From positions 1-64,000 of the forward strand of contig NZ_JACJSC010000027.1 in assembly GCF_014697575.1 (NCBI RefSeq): a DNA stretch of 64,000 nucleotides. The letters run 5' to 3'. Made by a program: the position numbers and the translations under genes. Shown piece after piece: positions 1-9,209 of this stretch (the stretch's first letter is position 1; each line of letters starts with the position of its first letter). The DNA is from Planktothrix sp. FACHB-1365 (GTDB lineage: Bacteria > Cyanobacteriota > Cyanobacteriia > Cyanobacteriales > Microcoleaceae). The notes under the pieces are model-generated. The model saw only the letters and a list, made by a program, of their open reading frames with translations. It had not been told where the DNA came from and did not search any database.

Positions 1-125
1 AACTCAAAAGAAGATGGATACTCTGATGATAACAGACAATTAGACTAGGAGCCGTGTGCGGTGAAAGTCGCAAGCACGGTTCTGAATGGGAGTCGGGGGT
101 TGTAAAGCCCCCCTCGACCCCTAAT
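1..125 (+). mobile_element. 3' end of a group II intron (domains V and VI)
   Basis: Positions 49-82 fold as a canonical 34-nt group II intron domain V. The lower stem GAGCCGTG pairs with CACGGTTC and carries the catalytic AGC triad near its 5' end. A two-base AG bulge follows on the 3' strand, then an upper stem TGCGGT/GTCGCA capped by a GAAA tetraloop. The next stretch, about 85-120, is a GC-rich hairpin (GTCGGGGG with CCCC..CGAC) that fits domain VI, with an unpaired A near its 3' side as candidate branch point. The intron probably ends in the CTAAT around 121-125. The rest, including any reverse transcriptase/maturase gene, lies left of the window. Whether the full element is intact cannot be judged here. 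Confidence 0.85.
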
Positions 126-199
126 AAAGATGATGTTAACATTAACCTTTTAAGATTTCCATCAAATGTATTCTGGCTTGAATAATTAAGGAGATAGCT

Positions 200-580
200 G
201 TGAACCAAGAGCGGTTCAGAACTCTACAAATCAAATTTTCAGGTTTGAGTAACTGGCTCATTACATTAGCTGTAATTGGCATTCTGATCTCCATTGGTCT
301 AGGCTGGTTAGTCAAGGGTGTTCTAATTTTAATTGCCGTGATTGTCATTAGTCCTATTTTGGTGATCTGGGGTGTCCAGTGGTGGTTAAAACGTAATCTC
401 ATTCAAGGTCAATGTCCCGTTTGTAGTCATGAATTTCCCGCTTTGAATGCCACCCAATGTCAATGTCCAAACTGTGGAGAACTGCTAAAAGTTGAGGAGG
501 GACGTTTTAGTCGGTTAACACCCCCAGGAACCATTGATGTGCAAGCGGTTGATGTTTCCGTTCAACAGCTAGAAGAGTAA
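200..580 (+). CDS. Small membrane protein with C-terminal zinc ribbon
   Basis: A 126-residue protein of unknown function. Two hydrophobic segments (about residues 18-38 and 40-62) predict a membrane hairpin. They are followed by a zinc-ribbon pattern of CPVC and CQCPNC (about residues 72-97), then an acidic tail. The GTG start is chosen because AAGGAG lies at 188-193, at good spacing. It ends 32 bp before galE and points the same way, so the two may share a transcript. The group II intron 3' end lies only about 75 bp upstream, so the promoter may sit in or beyond the intron. The zinc ribbon suggests a structural or nucleic-acid/protein contact role, but no function can be assigned. Confidence 0.75.
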   Translation: MNQERFRTLQIKFSGLSNWLITLAVIGILISIGLGWLVKGVLILIAVIVISPILVIWGVQWWLKRNLIQGQCPVCSHEFPALNATQCQCPNCGELLKVEEGRFSRLTPPGTIDVQAVDVSVQQLEE

Positions 581-612
581 ATTCATTGAAGACAACAGAG
601 GAGAATAAATTT

Positions 613-1611
613 ATGGCTGAAGAGAGAACCTCTATTTTAGTCACCGGAGGAGCAGGTTATATTGGTTCCCATACTGTTCTAGCGCTGGAACGTTCGGGTT
701 ATGATGTCATTATTCTCGATAATTTAGTTTATGGGCATCAAGATTTAGTAGAAAGGGTCTTAAAAACTGAATTAATTATTGGGGATACCAATGATCGTCC
801 GTTGCTGGATGACTTATTTTCCAGCCGAAAAATTGATGCGGTTATGCACTTTTCAGCCTACGCTTATGTCGGAGAATCCGTAACCCACCCTGATAAATAT
901 TATCGCAATAATGTGATTGGAACCTTAACGCTGTTAGAAGCGATGAAAAACGCTGGAATTAATAAATTTGTGTTTTCTTCTACCTGCGCTACCTATGGGG
1001 TTCCTGATGTTGTTCCGATTCCTGAAGACCATCCCCAAAACCCGATTAATCCCTATGGGGCTACTAAATTAATGGTAGAACGGATTTTATCAGATTTTGA
1101 TGTCGCTTATGATTTCAAATCTGTGCGATTCCGTTATTTTAATGCAGCCGGAGCAGACCCAGACGGATTATTAGGAGAAGATCATAATCCTGAAACCCAT
1201 TTAATTCCTTTAACGTTATTAGTAGCATTAGGAAAACGAGACTCTATTTCTATTTTTGGAACAGACTATCCCACACCGGATGGAACTTGTATTCGGGATT
1301 ATATTCATGTCACTGATTTAGCAACTGCCCATATTTTAGGGTTAGAATATTTATTAGAAGGGGGACAAACAGATGTATTTAATTTAGGAAATGGAAAGGG
1401 ATTTTCCGTTAAAGAGGTGATTGAAACTGCGAGAAAAATTACAGGGAAAGAAATTAAAGCGGTTGAATGCGATCGCCGTCCTGGAGATCCACCCAGTTTA
1501 GTTGGAAGTGGAGAAAAAGCCCGCAAAATATTAGGGTGGAATCCTCAATATCCTGATATTGAAAATATTATCAACCACGCTTGGAATTGGCATCAAAAAC
1601 GACACAGTTAA
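613..1611 (+). CDS. galE: UDP-glucose 4-epimerase GalE
   Basis: Interconverts UDP-glucose and UDP-galactose in the cytoplasm, feeding galactose into polysaccharides and galactolipids. It is an extended short-chain dehydrogenase. The N-terminal NAD-binding GGAGYIG motif, the FSSTCATYG segment holding the catalytic Ser/Thr region, and the YGATK catalytic Tyr-Lys pair are all present, and the length (332 residues) is normal. The frame is open from a TTG at 586, but the ATG at 613 is preferred: GAGGAG lies just upstream and the protein then begins shortly before the Rossmann fold. A clear intrinsic terminator follows the stop. Confidence 0.95.
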   Translation: MAEERTSILVTGGAGYIGSHTVLALERSGYDVIILDNLVYGHQDLVERVLKTELIIGDTNDRPLLDDLFSSRKIDAVMHFSAYAYVGESVTHPDKYYRNNVIGTLTLLEAMKNAGINKFVFSSTCATYGVPDVVPIPEDHPQNPINPYGATKLMVERILSDFDVAYDFKSVRFRYFNAAGADPDGLLGEDHNPETHLIPLTLLVALGKRDSISIFGTDYPTPDGTCIRDYIHVTDLATAHILGLEYLLEGGQTDVFNLGNGKGFSVKEVIETARKITGKEIKAVECDRRPGDPPSLVGSGEKARKILGWNPQYPDIENIINHAWNWHQKRHS

Positions 1612-1619
1612 TCTTGTAG

Positions 1620-1642
1620 AAAGCCCTTAAGGGCTTTTTTTT
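1620..1642 (+). terminator. Intrinsic terminator of galE
   Basis: The inverted repeat AAGCCC TTAA GGGCTT is followed directly by a run of eight T residues, starting about 10 bp after the galE stop. Confidence 0.9.
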
Positions 1643-1792
1643 GAACAGTCATATCGTTTCAAAGAGGTTTTGTTTATGGACATTGAAACAAGTTACAGAA
1701 CGCCTTTTAAATTAAAGCCAATAGGGATACTCAAACCTTACAAACCTTTGAGGCAAATCATCACGTTATTATCAATGGTTAAAAATTATAGG

Positions 1793-3067
1793 TTATGTTT
1801 GTGAGGCGATCACACCAACAAATACCTTTAGCAAAACTTCCTTAACAATAAACTCCACCACATTAATACTAACAGAATTTCCCAATTGATAATAAGCCTT
1901 ATCATCATGATAATGTAGACAAAAATGATCGGGAAAACCTTGTAAACGAGCCGCTTCACGCGGCGTAATCCGACGAACACGATGATTATGGTAAACCCCT
2001 AACTTATTCGCATCACTGGCTACCAAAGTCACAGCAATTGATTCAGGATCTAAAAATTTATATACCTCAAATGAAAAATTACCACTAACAGGTTTATATT
2101 GATGATTAATAACTTTAAGATATTTTTTATTGACTAATGATTGAAGAATATCATCTAAATCAGGAGGATTAAAAAACGTAGCGATTTGAGCTTTCGTTAA
2201 AAGTTTTCCATCTTGTTCCTCCCCAAATTCTTTATTCCGTCTTTTCAAAATAAAACGATTCATTAACTCAATTTCCTGGGGACTACATTCTCCTTTTAAA
2301 CCCAATTCCCAAGAGTGTATAGAGTTTCCCCCGCGATAATCAATTAATCTTTTTCCATGTAGCTTTTCTAAATCACCTTTCAAATGTTTTTTTAACTGTT
2401 CAATAAAAACAGGAGAACAATCATATTTAGGATCAGGATCATCTTCTAAAATTGTTTTGACGCTAGAAAATTGATGCTGTTGAAATAGAGAAAGTTGCTG
2501 GATATAAGAATGAGAATCCTGTGGCCCTGTATCAGAGATAATATTGAATTTTGGGGCTTGTCCTAAGACTGCAATGATGTAAGCTCTTAATCGATTTTGA
2601 GGTAAACCAAAATTGCAGCTATTCAATAAAAATAATTGAAAACTATAGCCTCTTTTTTTTATTTCATATTCTATCGTTTGAATGGTTTTACCTTGATCAT
2701 TGGTCTGAATTCCTCGTACATTCTCTAATATTATAATCTGAGGTTTATTGGTATCTATTAATCTCATAATCTCAAAAAATAATGTTCCTCTCGTATCCCC
2801 AAAGCCTTCTTTTTTACCTGCATAAGAAAAAGATTGACAAGGAAAACCCGCCAGTAAAACATCATGTTCGGGTAATTGTTCAATTGTTCTAATATCACCT
2901 AAAGGGTTTTCTTTAAAATTAGCTTGATAAACCCATCTTGAATCTTGATTAATTTCGCTACTCAGTAAACATTGAGGTTGAAATCCTAATGATGAAGCTG
3001 CTGTTTCAAAAGCAAGTCGGATTCCCCCAATTCCGGCAAATAAATCAATAAATTTAAGGGTTTTCAT
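1793..3067 (-). CDS. Orphan C5-cytosine DNA methyltransferase
   Basis: Transfers a methyl group from SAM to C5 of cytosine in a specific DNA site. Motif I (FIDLFAGIGG, residues 6-15), motif IV with the catalytic Cys77 (GFPCQSFS), motif VI (ENV, Glu115), motif VIII (NRLRAYII), motif IX (REAARLQGFP) and motif X (QLGNSVS) appear in canonical order. The 424-residue length is normal, but the variable region between VIII and IX includes a segment around residues 275-320 (KLLTKAQIATFF onward) that reads like a small helical, winged-helix-like insert, possibly part of target recognition. No endonuclease gene is adjacent: galE is on one side and an oxidoreductase on the other, with AT-rich gaps. It is therefore probably an orphan or the remnant of a restriction-modification system. 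The target site is unknown. Confidence 0.93.
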   Translation of the reverse strand: MKTLKFIDLFAGIGGIRLAFETAASSLGFQPQCLLSSEINQDSRWVYQANFKENPLGDIRTIEQLPEHDVLLAGFPCQSFSYAGKKEGFGDTRGTLFFEIMRLIDTNKPQIIILENVRGIQTNDQGKTIQTIEYEIKKRGYSFQLFLLNSCNFGLPQNRLRAYIIAVLGQAPKFNIISDTGPQDSHSYIQQLSLFQQHQFSSVKTILEDDPDPKYDCSPVFIEQLKKHLKGDLEKLHGKRLIDYRGGNSIHSWELGLKGECSPQEIELMNRFILKRRNKEFGEEQDGKLLTKAQIATFFNPPDLDDILQSLVNKKYLKVINHQYKPVSGNFSFEVYKFLDPESIAVTLVASDANKLGVYHNHRVRRITPREAARLQGFPDHFCLHYHDDKAYYQLGNSVSINVVEFIVKEVLLKVFVGVIASQT

Positions 3068-3223
3068 TGTTTATATTTGCTCACTCTGGCGTTGACCTCA
3101 CTTTATTTTTAACTTATTATTATATTCTTTGGTGTGACTGTTAATATATCATAAAGTTTGTTGTAACTTAGCATTATTACTATAATTTATTTTTTATTCC
3201 ATGAAACAGTTTAAGCTTTAATA

Positions 3224-4375
3224 TTACAGCCTAAATTGTCTCATGAATTTTTGATCCAGATAATCTTTCCATCGCCAAAATAACGAATTAGGCCCCATAT
3301 TAAACCATCCCTTAGAAGCGAGTGCTTTTCGATCTCCTGTCCCAATTAAAATTAAAAATTCCTGTTGAGGGATAAAGGGTTTTAGGGGTTTTTCTTGTAA
3401 ACTTCGTTTTAAATTTTCTAATAAGGGTTGACCTTGACGGACTGCAAAAACTCCGGCTTTGGGTCGGGGATAATTAACCATTGTGGCGATATCTCCGGTG
3501 GCGAAAACTTGGGGATGGGAAATAGATTGTAAGTTATCATTGACTAGAATAAATCCCCGTTTATCTGTTGTTAGTCCGGTTTGTTTTAACCAAGGGGATG
3601 CTGATGCTTGTGTTACCCAAAAAATGCGATCGCAGTCTAAGGTTAATCCTGATTTACAGCGAATTCTTTTAATCAAATTTTGAGTTGCTTCAACTTGATC
3701 AACGGTTTGGTTTAAGTGTAAATAAATATTCCGATTTTTTAGAATCGTTTCTACTTTTTGACTTAAGGACGGGTGACGTTCAGATAATAAGCGTTCACCT
3801 TGATGTATCAGATGTAATTCTAACTGATTTAAGGGTTGATTAGCTTGTTGATAAATTTGCGTGAGATGACTGTGAATATTAAGTGCTAATTCTACTCCTC
3901 CCGCACCTCCTCCAACAATTGCTAACCGGATTTTTTGTTCAGGATTTTGCTGAATTTCATCAACTAATTGCTGCCAATATTGCAAAAATTGGGAGATGGG
4001 TTTAACCGCAATAGTCTGTTCTCTTGCGCCGGGAATGGTTAAGGTTGCGGGGGTGCTGCCAATATCAATCGATACCAGATCAAAGGGAATAGGAGAATGA
4101 TTTTCACAAATCACTAGATTTTTTTCTAAATCTAAATTAATGGCTTGATCAATATAAATTTTGGCTTGGCAAAATTGAGCTAAGGACGGTAAATTAATAT
4201 GACATTGATCAAAGGTATAAAACCCGGCAATATAACCGGGTAACATCCCTGAATAAGGAGTTTTTACAACATTTGTAATTAAGGTTAATTCAACTTCTGA
4301 TAAAGGATTGATCCCCCATTTTTTCAGGATGATCGCATGGCTATGTCCGCCACCAATTAAGACTAATTTTTTCAT
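3224..4375 (-). CDS. SelD N-terminal-type pyridine nucleotide-disulphide oxidoreductase
   Basis: A 383-residue FAD/NAD(P)-binding oxidoreductase. The N-terminal FAD motif is the unusual LIGGGHSHA form followed by TPYSGMLPG, the hallmark of the family often fused in front of selenide, water dikinase (SelD). A second nucleotide-binding motif (AIVGGGAGGVELA) lies near residue 153, and the C-terminal FAD motif FATGDIA lies near residue 291. Here the protein ends at the point where SelD would begin in the fused forms, and no SelD sequence follows, so it works alone. Its electron acceptor is unknown. It lies 3 bp downstream of the ABC ATPase gene on the same strand and is probably cotranscribed with it. 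Confidence 0.8.
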   Translation of the reverse strand: MKKLVLIGGGHSHAIILKKWGINPLSEVELTLITNVVKTPYSGMLPGYIAGFYTFDQCHINLPSLAQFCQAKIYIDQAINLDLEKNLVICENHSPIPFDLVSIDIGSTPATLTIPGAREQTIAVKPISQFLQYWQQLVDEIQQNPEQKIRLAIVGGGAGGVELALNIHSHLTQIYQQANQPLNQLELHLIHQGERLLSERHPSLSQKVETILKNRNIYLHLNQTVDQVEATQNLIKRIRCKSGLTLDCDRIFWVTQASASPWLKQTGLTTDKRGFILVNDNLQSISHPQVFATGDIATMVNYPRPKAGVFAVRQGQPLLENLKRSLQEKPLKPFIPQQEFLILIGTGDRKALASKGWFNMGPNSLFWRWKDYLDQKFMRQFRL

Positions 4376-4378
4376 CTT

Positions 4379-6088
4379 TTAAATGATTTCCTGCTCTAAT
4401 TTAGAAAGGGAAGGAACAGCCGATAATAAAGTTTGGGTGTAGGGATGTTGAGGATTAGTAAACAGGTCTTCTGTTGCCCCTAATTCAACAATTTTACCTT
4501 GATTCATTACCGCAATGCGATCGCATAAAAACCTCGCCACCCATAAATCATGGGTAATAAATAAATAGGTTAAATTAAACTCTTGTTTTAATTCTAACAT
4601 TAATTCTAAAACTTGAGCTTGAACACTAGCATCTAACATACTCACAGGTTCATCACAAATTAATAATTGGGGATGAGTCATTAAGGCTCTCGCGATCGCA
4701 ACTCGTTGTTGTTGTCCGCCGGATAATTCCCCTGGATAGCGTTGATAATATTCCTCGATTGGTGTTAATCCTACCCGGTCTAACATCGCTAAAACTTGTG
4801 TTTTAGCCTCCTCTGGTGTGGCTAATTGATGAATTAAAAGCGGGTCAGCAATACTTTCACCAACGGTCATCATCGGGTTTAAACAAGCATGGGGATCTTG
4901 AAATACCATTTGCATTTGACGGCGATATTTTCGTACCTGTTCACGGGATAATTGAGTTAAATCAGTACCTAAAAATTCGACACTGCCATTTGTTGCCCGA
5001 ATTAGTTGTAAAATCGTTCGGGAGAGGGTACTTTTTCCACACCCTGACTCTCCGACTAAACCCAATATTTCCCCTGGATATAATTCTAAATTAATCCCAT
5101 CAACAGCTTTAATTACAGATTTTTTTTCTTTGGAAAAAAGTTGTTGTAAAAAGCTCGATTCTAGGGTATAATATTGTTGTAAATTTTTAAGGGATAATAA
5201 AGGTTGACCCGAAGATCCAGGCGTTTCTAAAGTCGGATTTGCTTCTTTATTTTCAATATCCTGTAAATGTAACGCCGATTTTAATAAAGATTGGGTGTAG
5301 GGATGTTGGGGAGATTGAAAAACCGTTTGAGAGGCTCCCATTTCTACCATTTTTCCTTGGTACATGACAGCAATTTTATGGCAATATTCTCCAACCATCG
5401 CTAAATCATGGGAAATTAATAAAATTGCGGTTCCTCGTTGTTCACAAAGTCGAGTTAATTCCTTTAAAATTTGAGCCGAAACGGTGACATCTAAACTGGT
5501 GGTCGGTTCATCCGCAACAATTAATTTGGGATCTAATAATAAAGCTAAAGCGATCGCTACCCGTTGACGCATTCCGCCACTAAATTCATGGGGATATTGT
5601 GACCAACGATTTGCAGGAATTTTCACCGCTTCTAATATTTCTAAAGCTTTATTTTTAGCTTGAGAATTGGATAATTGCGGACGATGGGCTTGTAAAGTTT
5701 CTAAACAATGATCACCAATGGTCATCAACGGGTCAAGGCGAGTCATTGGGTCTTGAAAAACTAAAGCCACAGCTTCCCCGCGAAACTGACGCAACCGTTT
5801 TGCATCCATATCAAACACGGGTTGTCCTTCAAATCTCACTTGTCCTTCAATTTGACTGGTGTGGGGTAACAACCGCATCACCGCCCGTCCAATGGTGGAT
5901 TTCCCACAACCGGACTCCCCCACCAGTCCTAGACGTTCTCCCGGTTGTAGGGAAAAGGAGACATCATTCACAGCCCAACTTTGCGGCGTTCGGGAGTGGG
6001 GATAAGCAACCCTCAACTGTTCAACATCAAACAAATTTGGCATAAGGTTACTGGGGATAGTGTTGGCTGGTGGTGGTTGAGAGTTCAC
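4379..6088 (-). CDS. Fused double ABC transporter ATPase (peptide/nickel type)
   Basis: Two complete ABC ATPase domains in one 569-residue chain, as in DppD-DppF fusions such as GsiA and YejF. Each half has a Walker A (GESGCGKS, near residues 58 and 344), a signature loop (SGGMRQR, then SGGQQQR) and a Walker B (VADEPTT, then ICDEPVS). The HPYTQSLL/HPYTQTLL tail after each domain is typical of oligopeptide importers. It would power uptake of peptides or related small solutes, but no permease or binding-protein genes are in the window. The start is GTG at 6088; ATG at 6043 is an alternative, and neither has a strong ribosome-binding site. The gene is divergent from the Psb32-like gene, so both share a short control region. 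Confidence 0.88.
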   Translation of the reverse strand: MNSQPPPANTIPSNLMPNLFDVEQLRVAYPHSRTPQSWAVNDVSFSLQPGERLGLVGESGCGKSTIGRAVMRLLPHTSQIEGQVRFEGQPVFDMDAKRLRQFRGEAVALVFQDPMTRLDPLMTIGDHCLETLQAHRPQLSNSQAKNKALEILEAVKIPANRWSQYPHEFSGGMRQRVAIALALLLDPKLIVADEPTTSLDVTVSAQILKELTRLCEQRGTAILLISHDLAMVGEYCHKIAVMYQGKMVEMGASQTVFQSPQHPYTQSLLKSALHLQDIENKEANPTLETPGSSGQPLLSLKNLQQYYTLESSFLQQLFSKEKKSVIKAVDGINLELYPGEILGLVGESGCGKSTLSRTILQLIRATNGSVEFLGTDLTQLSREQVRKYRRQMQMVFQDPHACLNPMMTVGESIADPLLIHQLATPEEAKTQVLAMLDRVGLTPIEEYYQRYPGELSGGQQQRVAIARALMTHPQLLICDEPVSMLDASVQAQVLELMLELKQEFNLTYLFITHDLWVARFLCDRIAVMNQGKIVELGATEDLFTNPQHPYTQTLLSAVPSLSKLEQEII

Positions 6089-6165
6089 TCACAAGGGACA
6101 ACGGACAACCATTGTCTTGTATAATTAATATGGGGAACCCTGCACTTATATCATCAATTTTGACA

Positions 6166-6888
6166 ATGATACAACAGCTTAAAACAAGATTAAATTGGGG
6201 AAACTTATTACCGGGATTCATGATTTCCCTATTTTTAACGGTTATCGTTGGATTTTGGACAACTCCAGCTTTAGCAACAGGGGTTTATCAAGTTCCGGCG
6301 TTATCCTCGCCCAGTGATACTTGGGTTGTGGAAATGGACGACGTTCTCAGCCGCAGTACGGAAGGACGTTTAAATAATACCTTATCGGACTTAGCAAAAA
6401 AAACAGGCTATGAAGTTCGGTTTTTGACGGTTCACCGTTTAGATTATGGAGAAACCATTGATAGTTTTGCTGAACAAGTGTTTAAAAAATGGTTTCCGAC
6501 TCCAGAAACGGCTGCCAATCAAACCTTGTTAGTTTTGGATACAATCAACAATAATAGTGCAATTCAAACTGGAGAAAAAACCCAATCCTTATTAACGAAT
6601 GAAATTGCTGAAAGCGTCGCCCAAGACACCTTAAAATATCCCCTTCGTAAAGGAGATAAATATAATGAAGCGTTTATTGCAGCCAGCGATCGTATTGCGA
6701 CTGTATTATCAGGAGAACCTGATCCGGGTGCACCCCTAGAAGAAGATAATATTAACGTTGACAGTACCTTTAAATCCGCCGAAGAAACCAACGATACCAG
6801 TGCTACAATTATTGTTGTGGTTCTGTTAATCGTAGCAACGGTTGTTCCCATGGCAACCTATTATTATTTCCAAGGAAATCGCAGCTAA
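6166..6888 (+). CDS. Psb32/TLP18.3-like TPM-domain protein
   Basis: A 240-residue protein with an N-terminal signal/transmembrane segment ending in ALATG, a TPM domain (DDVLSRSTEGRLNNTL through LLVLDTINNN) and a C-terminal transmembrane helix with a very short tail. The architecture matches the cyanobacterial Psb32 family, thylakoid proteins linked to photosystem II repair and protection. It probably faces the lumen and is anchored at its C-terminus. The ATG at 6166 is chosen because it places the signal peptide at the N-terminus. The frame is open upstream (to 6070) but there it would overlap the divergent ABC gene. Assignment to psb32 itself rather than another TPM protein is an inference. 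Confidence 0.8.
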   Translation: MIQQLKTRLNWGNLLPGFMISLFLTVIVGFWTTPALATGVYQVPALSSPSDTWVVEMDDVLSRSTEGRLNNTLSDLAKKTGYEVRFLTVHRLDYGETIDSFAEQVFKKWFPTPETAANQTLLVLDTINNNSAIQTGEKTQSLLTNEIAESVAQDTLKYPLRKGDKYNEAFIAASDRIATVLSGEPDPGAPLEEDNINVDSTFKSAEETNDTSATIIVVVLLIVATVVPMATYYYFQGNRS

Positions 6889-6890
6889 TA

Positions 6891-6924
6891 ATCAGTTATC
6901 AGTTATCAGTTATCAGTTATCAGT
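6891..6924. repeat. Heptamer tandem repeat (ATCAGTT)
   Basis: Four and a half perfect tandem copies of ATCAGTT directly after the stop of the Psb32-like gene. This is the short tandemly repeated heptamer type common in filamentous cyanobacteria. The same heptamer recurs at the 3' end of the phosphatase gene near 56.27 kb. Confidence 0.9.
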
Positions 6925-6961
6925 CTAAGCTCGATATCTAATTCATCTAAATAAAAATAAA

Positions 6962-7999
6962 ATGCAATTTATTGATCAAGTTGAAATTGAAGTCGAAGGC
7001 GGAAAAGGAGGCGATGGAGTCGTTGCCTTTCGACGGGAAAAATATGTTCCGGCTGGGGGCCCTGCGGGTGGCAATGGTGGGAAAGGGGGTTCAGTGATAT
7101 TAGTCGCCGTTGAACATTTACAAACCTTGTTAGATTTTCAATATAATCATAAATTTCAAGCGGGTCATGGAACCAGAGGCGGCCCTAAAAATATGACGGG
7201 GGCGAATGGAACAGATCGTTTGATTCAAGTGCCATTAGGAACTGTTGTTTATGATGCCAATACCGATGAGATGTTAGGGGATTTAGTTGAAAAAAATCAA
7301 CAGCTTTGTGTGGCAGCCGGAGGAAAAGGAGGGTTAGGGAATAAATACTTTTTAAGTAATCGAAATCGTGCTCCAGAATACGCTTTACCCGGTTTAGAAG
7401 GAGAAAACCGACGGTTAAGATTAGAATTAAAATTATTAGCAGAAGTTGGAATTATTGGTTTACCCAATGCCGGAAAATCCACCTTAATTTCGGCGTTATC
7501 GGCTGCCCGTCCCAAAATTGCGGATTATCCCTTTACCACCTTAATTCCTAACTTAGGAGTGGTGAGAAAACCCACCGGAGACGGAACAGTATTTGCGGAT
7601 ATTCCGGGGTTAATTGAAGGTGCTCATTTAGGGGCAGGTTTAGGGCATGAATTTTTACGCCATATTGAACGAACTCGCGTATTATTGCATTTAATTGATA
7701 TTACCGATAGTAATCCGATTGAAAATTATCATACCATTCAAGAGGAATTAAAAGCTTATGGCAGAGGATTAGGAGAACGTCCCCAAATTGTCGCATTTAA
7801 TAAAGTGGATGCGGTGGATGTAGACAGCGAAGAAATTCAAGCCCTGGCTTCTCAATTGCAACAATTACATCAAAGCCCTATTTTCATGATTTCTGCGGTG
7901 GCTGGAATAGGTTTAGATAGCTTATTACAAGAGGTTTGGCAACAGTTAGATCAACTTTCGGCTTCAGAAAAAAATCAGTTACAAGTCAGTCAATTTTGA
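6962..7999 (+). CDS. obg: Obg family GTPase
   Basis: Essential ribosome-associated GTPase involved in 50S maturation and stress signalling. The N-terminal glycine-rich Obg fold (FRREKYVPAGGPAGGNGG region, residues 24-45) is followed by a G domain with G1 GLPNAGKST, switch region DYPFTT, G3 DIPGLIEGA and G4 FNKVD. The 345-residue length is typical of the short cyanobacterial form without a large C-terminal extension. The ATG at 6962 follows an AT-rich stretch with no strong ribosome-binding site. It stands alone on the plus strand, with the heptamer repeat just upstream. Confidence 0.97.
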   Translation: MQFIDQVEIEVEGGKGGDGVVAFRREKYVPAGGPAGGNGGKGGSVILVAVEHLQTLLDFQYNHKFQAGHGTRGGPKNMTGANGTDRLIQVPLGTVVYDANTDEMLGDLVEKNQQLCVAAGGKGGLGNKYFLSNRNRAPEYALPGLEGENRRLRLELKLLAEVGIIGLPNAGKSTLISALSAARPKIADYPFTTLIPNLGVVRKPTGDGTVFADIPGLIEGAHLGAGLGHEFLRHIERTRVLLHLIDITDSNPIENYHTIQEELKAYGRGLGERPQIVAFNKVDAVDVDSEEIQALASQLQQLHQSPIFMISAVAGIGLDSLLQEVWQQLDQLSASEKNQLQVSQF

Positions 8000-8137
8000 C
8001 TTGACTATCAACTTGATATATTAACAATAATAAAGGCTGAATTAAAAGATGTAAAGGTTAATTTTCTATAAAATTTAGCCAACTTCTCTCTATTGTTCAG
8101 CTATTATACAGACAGTCTAACCCCAAAAGGAAAACTG

Positions 8138-8446
8138 ATGAATAAAGCGAAAGTTAGCATCTTAGTTAGTGGAATGATGAGTATTTTTACTGCTGTCTAT
8201 CCAGCCTTAGCTGAGAATTGGGTTTATATGGGGAAAGCAGATACTGGAGAAGACATTTCCGTTGACGCAGATAGTATTTATGCTGGAAAAGAAGGAAAGC
8301 GATTTATTTATACCATTGGAAATGAAACCCTTCACGCAGCCGCAAATTGTAATAACAATACTTGGTATGTCCTAGAATATGATACCACTTATTCGCCCCA
8401 AAGTAATGCAACTCAACAGATGTTAGTCTATGTTTGTCAATACTGA
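8138..8446 (+). CDS. Small exported protein of unknown function
   Basis: A 102-residue protein with a signal peptide (MNKAKVSILVSG onward, probable cleavage after PALA) and a mature domain of about 80 residues with two cysteines. It probably acts in the periplasm or lumen. The frame is open from 8093, but the ATG at 8138 is preceded by an AAAAGGAAAA ribosome-binding site and places the signal peptide at the N-terminus. The mature part resembles small secreted cyanobacterial proteins that begin with a W-V-Y-(M/I)-G pattern. I do not recognise a characterised family. Confidence 0.7.
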   Translation: MNKAKVSILVSGMMSIFTAVYPALAENWVYMGKADTGEDISVDADSIYAGKEGKRFIYTIGNETLHAAANCNNNTWYVLEYDTTYSPQSNATQQMLVYVCQY

Positions 8447-8601
8447 AGTTAAATCTATTAATAGTTAATTGAATTGAGTTGAGGGTGCATTTCTTTCTGG
8501 ATCATAAAGCTACTAGACACTGTACAAATAATAGAAATTTGTTATAATTTATTGAGTTAACATTTATCCTAAACGCGATTTTATATCGCAGTAACTCACC
8601 C

Positions 8602-9207
8602 ATGTCTTTTAAACTTGATCTCCAAAAACCTCCTAAATTTCTAACAACATGGGTTGCTGCGGTAGGTTTAAGTCTAACCTTAATTAATAGTCCTCTGACT
8701 CTAGCAGAATGGGTTCCTTCCCCCTTAATTGCTAGTCAACCTCAAGGGGCAAGTTTAACGGGAAAAAATGGACAATATACGGCTCAAATTATTGTTAATA
8801 GTTCGGCGGATACCAGTTGGAAAGTCTTAACAGATTATAATAATTTTTATCATTTTTTACCGAATGTGATTAGTAGCCATTTATTAAAGTCTCAAGGAAA
8901 TCAAAAAGTCTTTGAACAGGTGTATAAAATTCAAGCCTTTGTTTTTAATCAAACCACAAGACTGCGTATATCTGCTACTGAAATTTATCCTAAACAAATT
9001 GATTTTAAACTGGTTGAAGGAGATTTGAAAGGGTTACAAGGAAGTTGGAAAATTGAACCCATTTCTGCAAAACAAGTCAGAATTCTGCATCAAGTTAATG
9101 TTGAGCCAGGTTCAACTCCAAGCCGAACTTTATTTTATAATGTTTATGAAAGTAGCTTAAAAAATACTTTAGAGGCGATAAAAAAAGAATCTGAGCGTCG
9201 TAATTAG
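8602..9207 (+). CDS. START/SRPBCC-fold (cyclase/dehydrase family) protein
   Basis: A 201-residue protein. After a hydrophobic N-terminal segment (residues 16-36) it carries a polyketide cyclase/COQ10-type START-like domain: YTAQIIVNSSADTSWKVLTDYNNFYHFLPNV is followed by the alternating strands and long C-terminal helix of the fold. Such domains bind hydrophobic ligands such as quinones or lipids; the ligand here is unknown. The stop lies 2 bp before the start of the methyltransferase gene at 9210, so the two are almost certainly translated from one mRNA, although no functional link is obvious. Confidence 0.78.
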   Translation: MSFKLDLQKPPKFLTTWVAAVGLSLTLINSPLTLAEWVPSPLIASQPQGASLTGKNGQYTAQIIVNSSADTSWKVLTDYNNFYHFLPNVISSHLLKSQGNQKVFEQVYKIQAFVFNQTTRLRISATEIYPKQIDFKLVEGDLKGLQGSWKIEPISAKQVRILHQVNVEPGSTPSRTLFYNVYESSLKNTLEAIKKESERRN

Positions 9208-9209
9208 CA

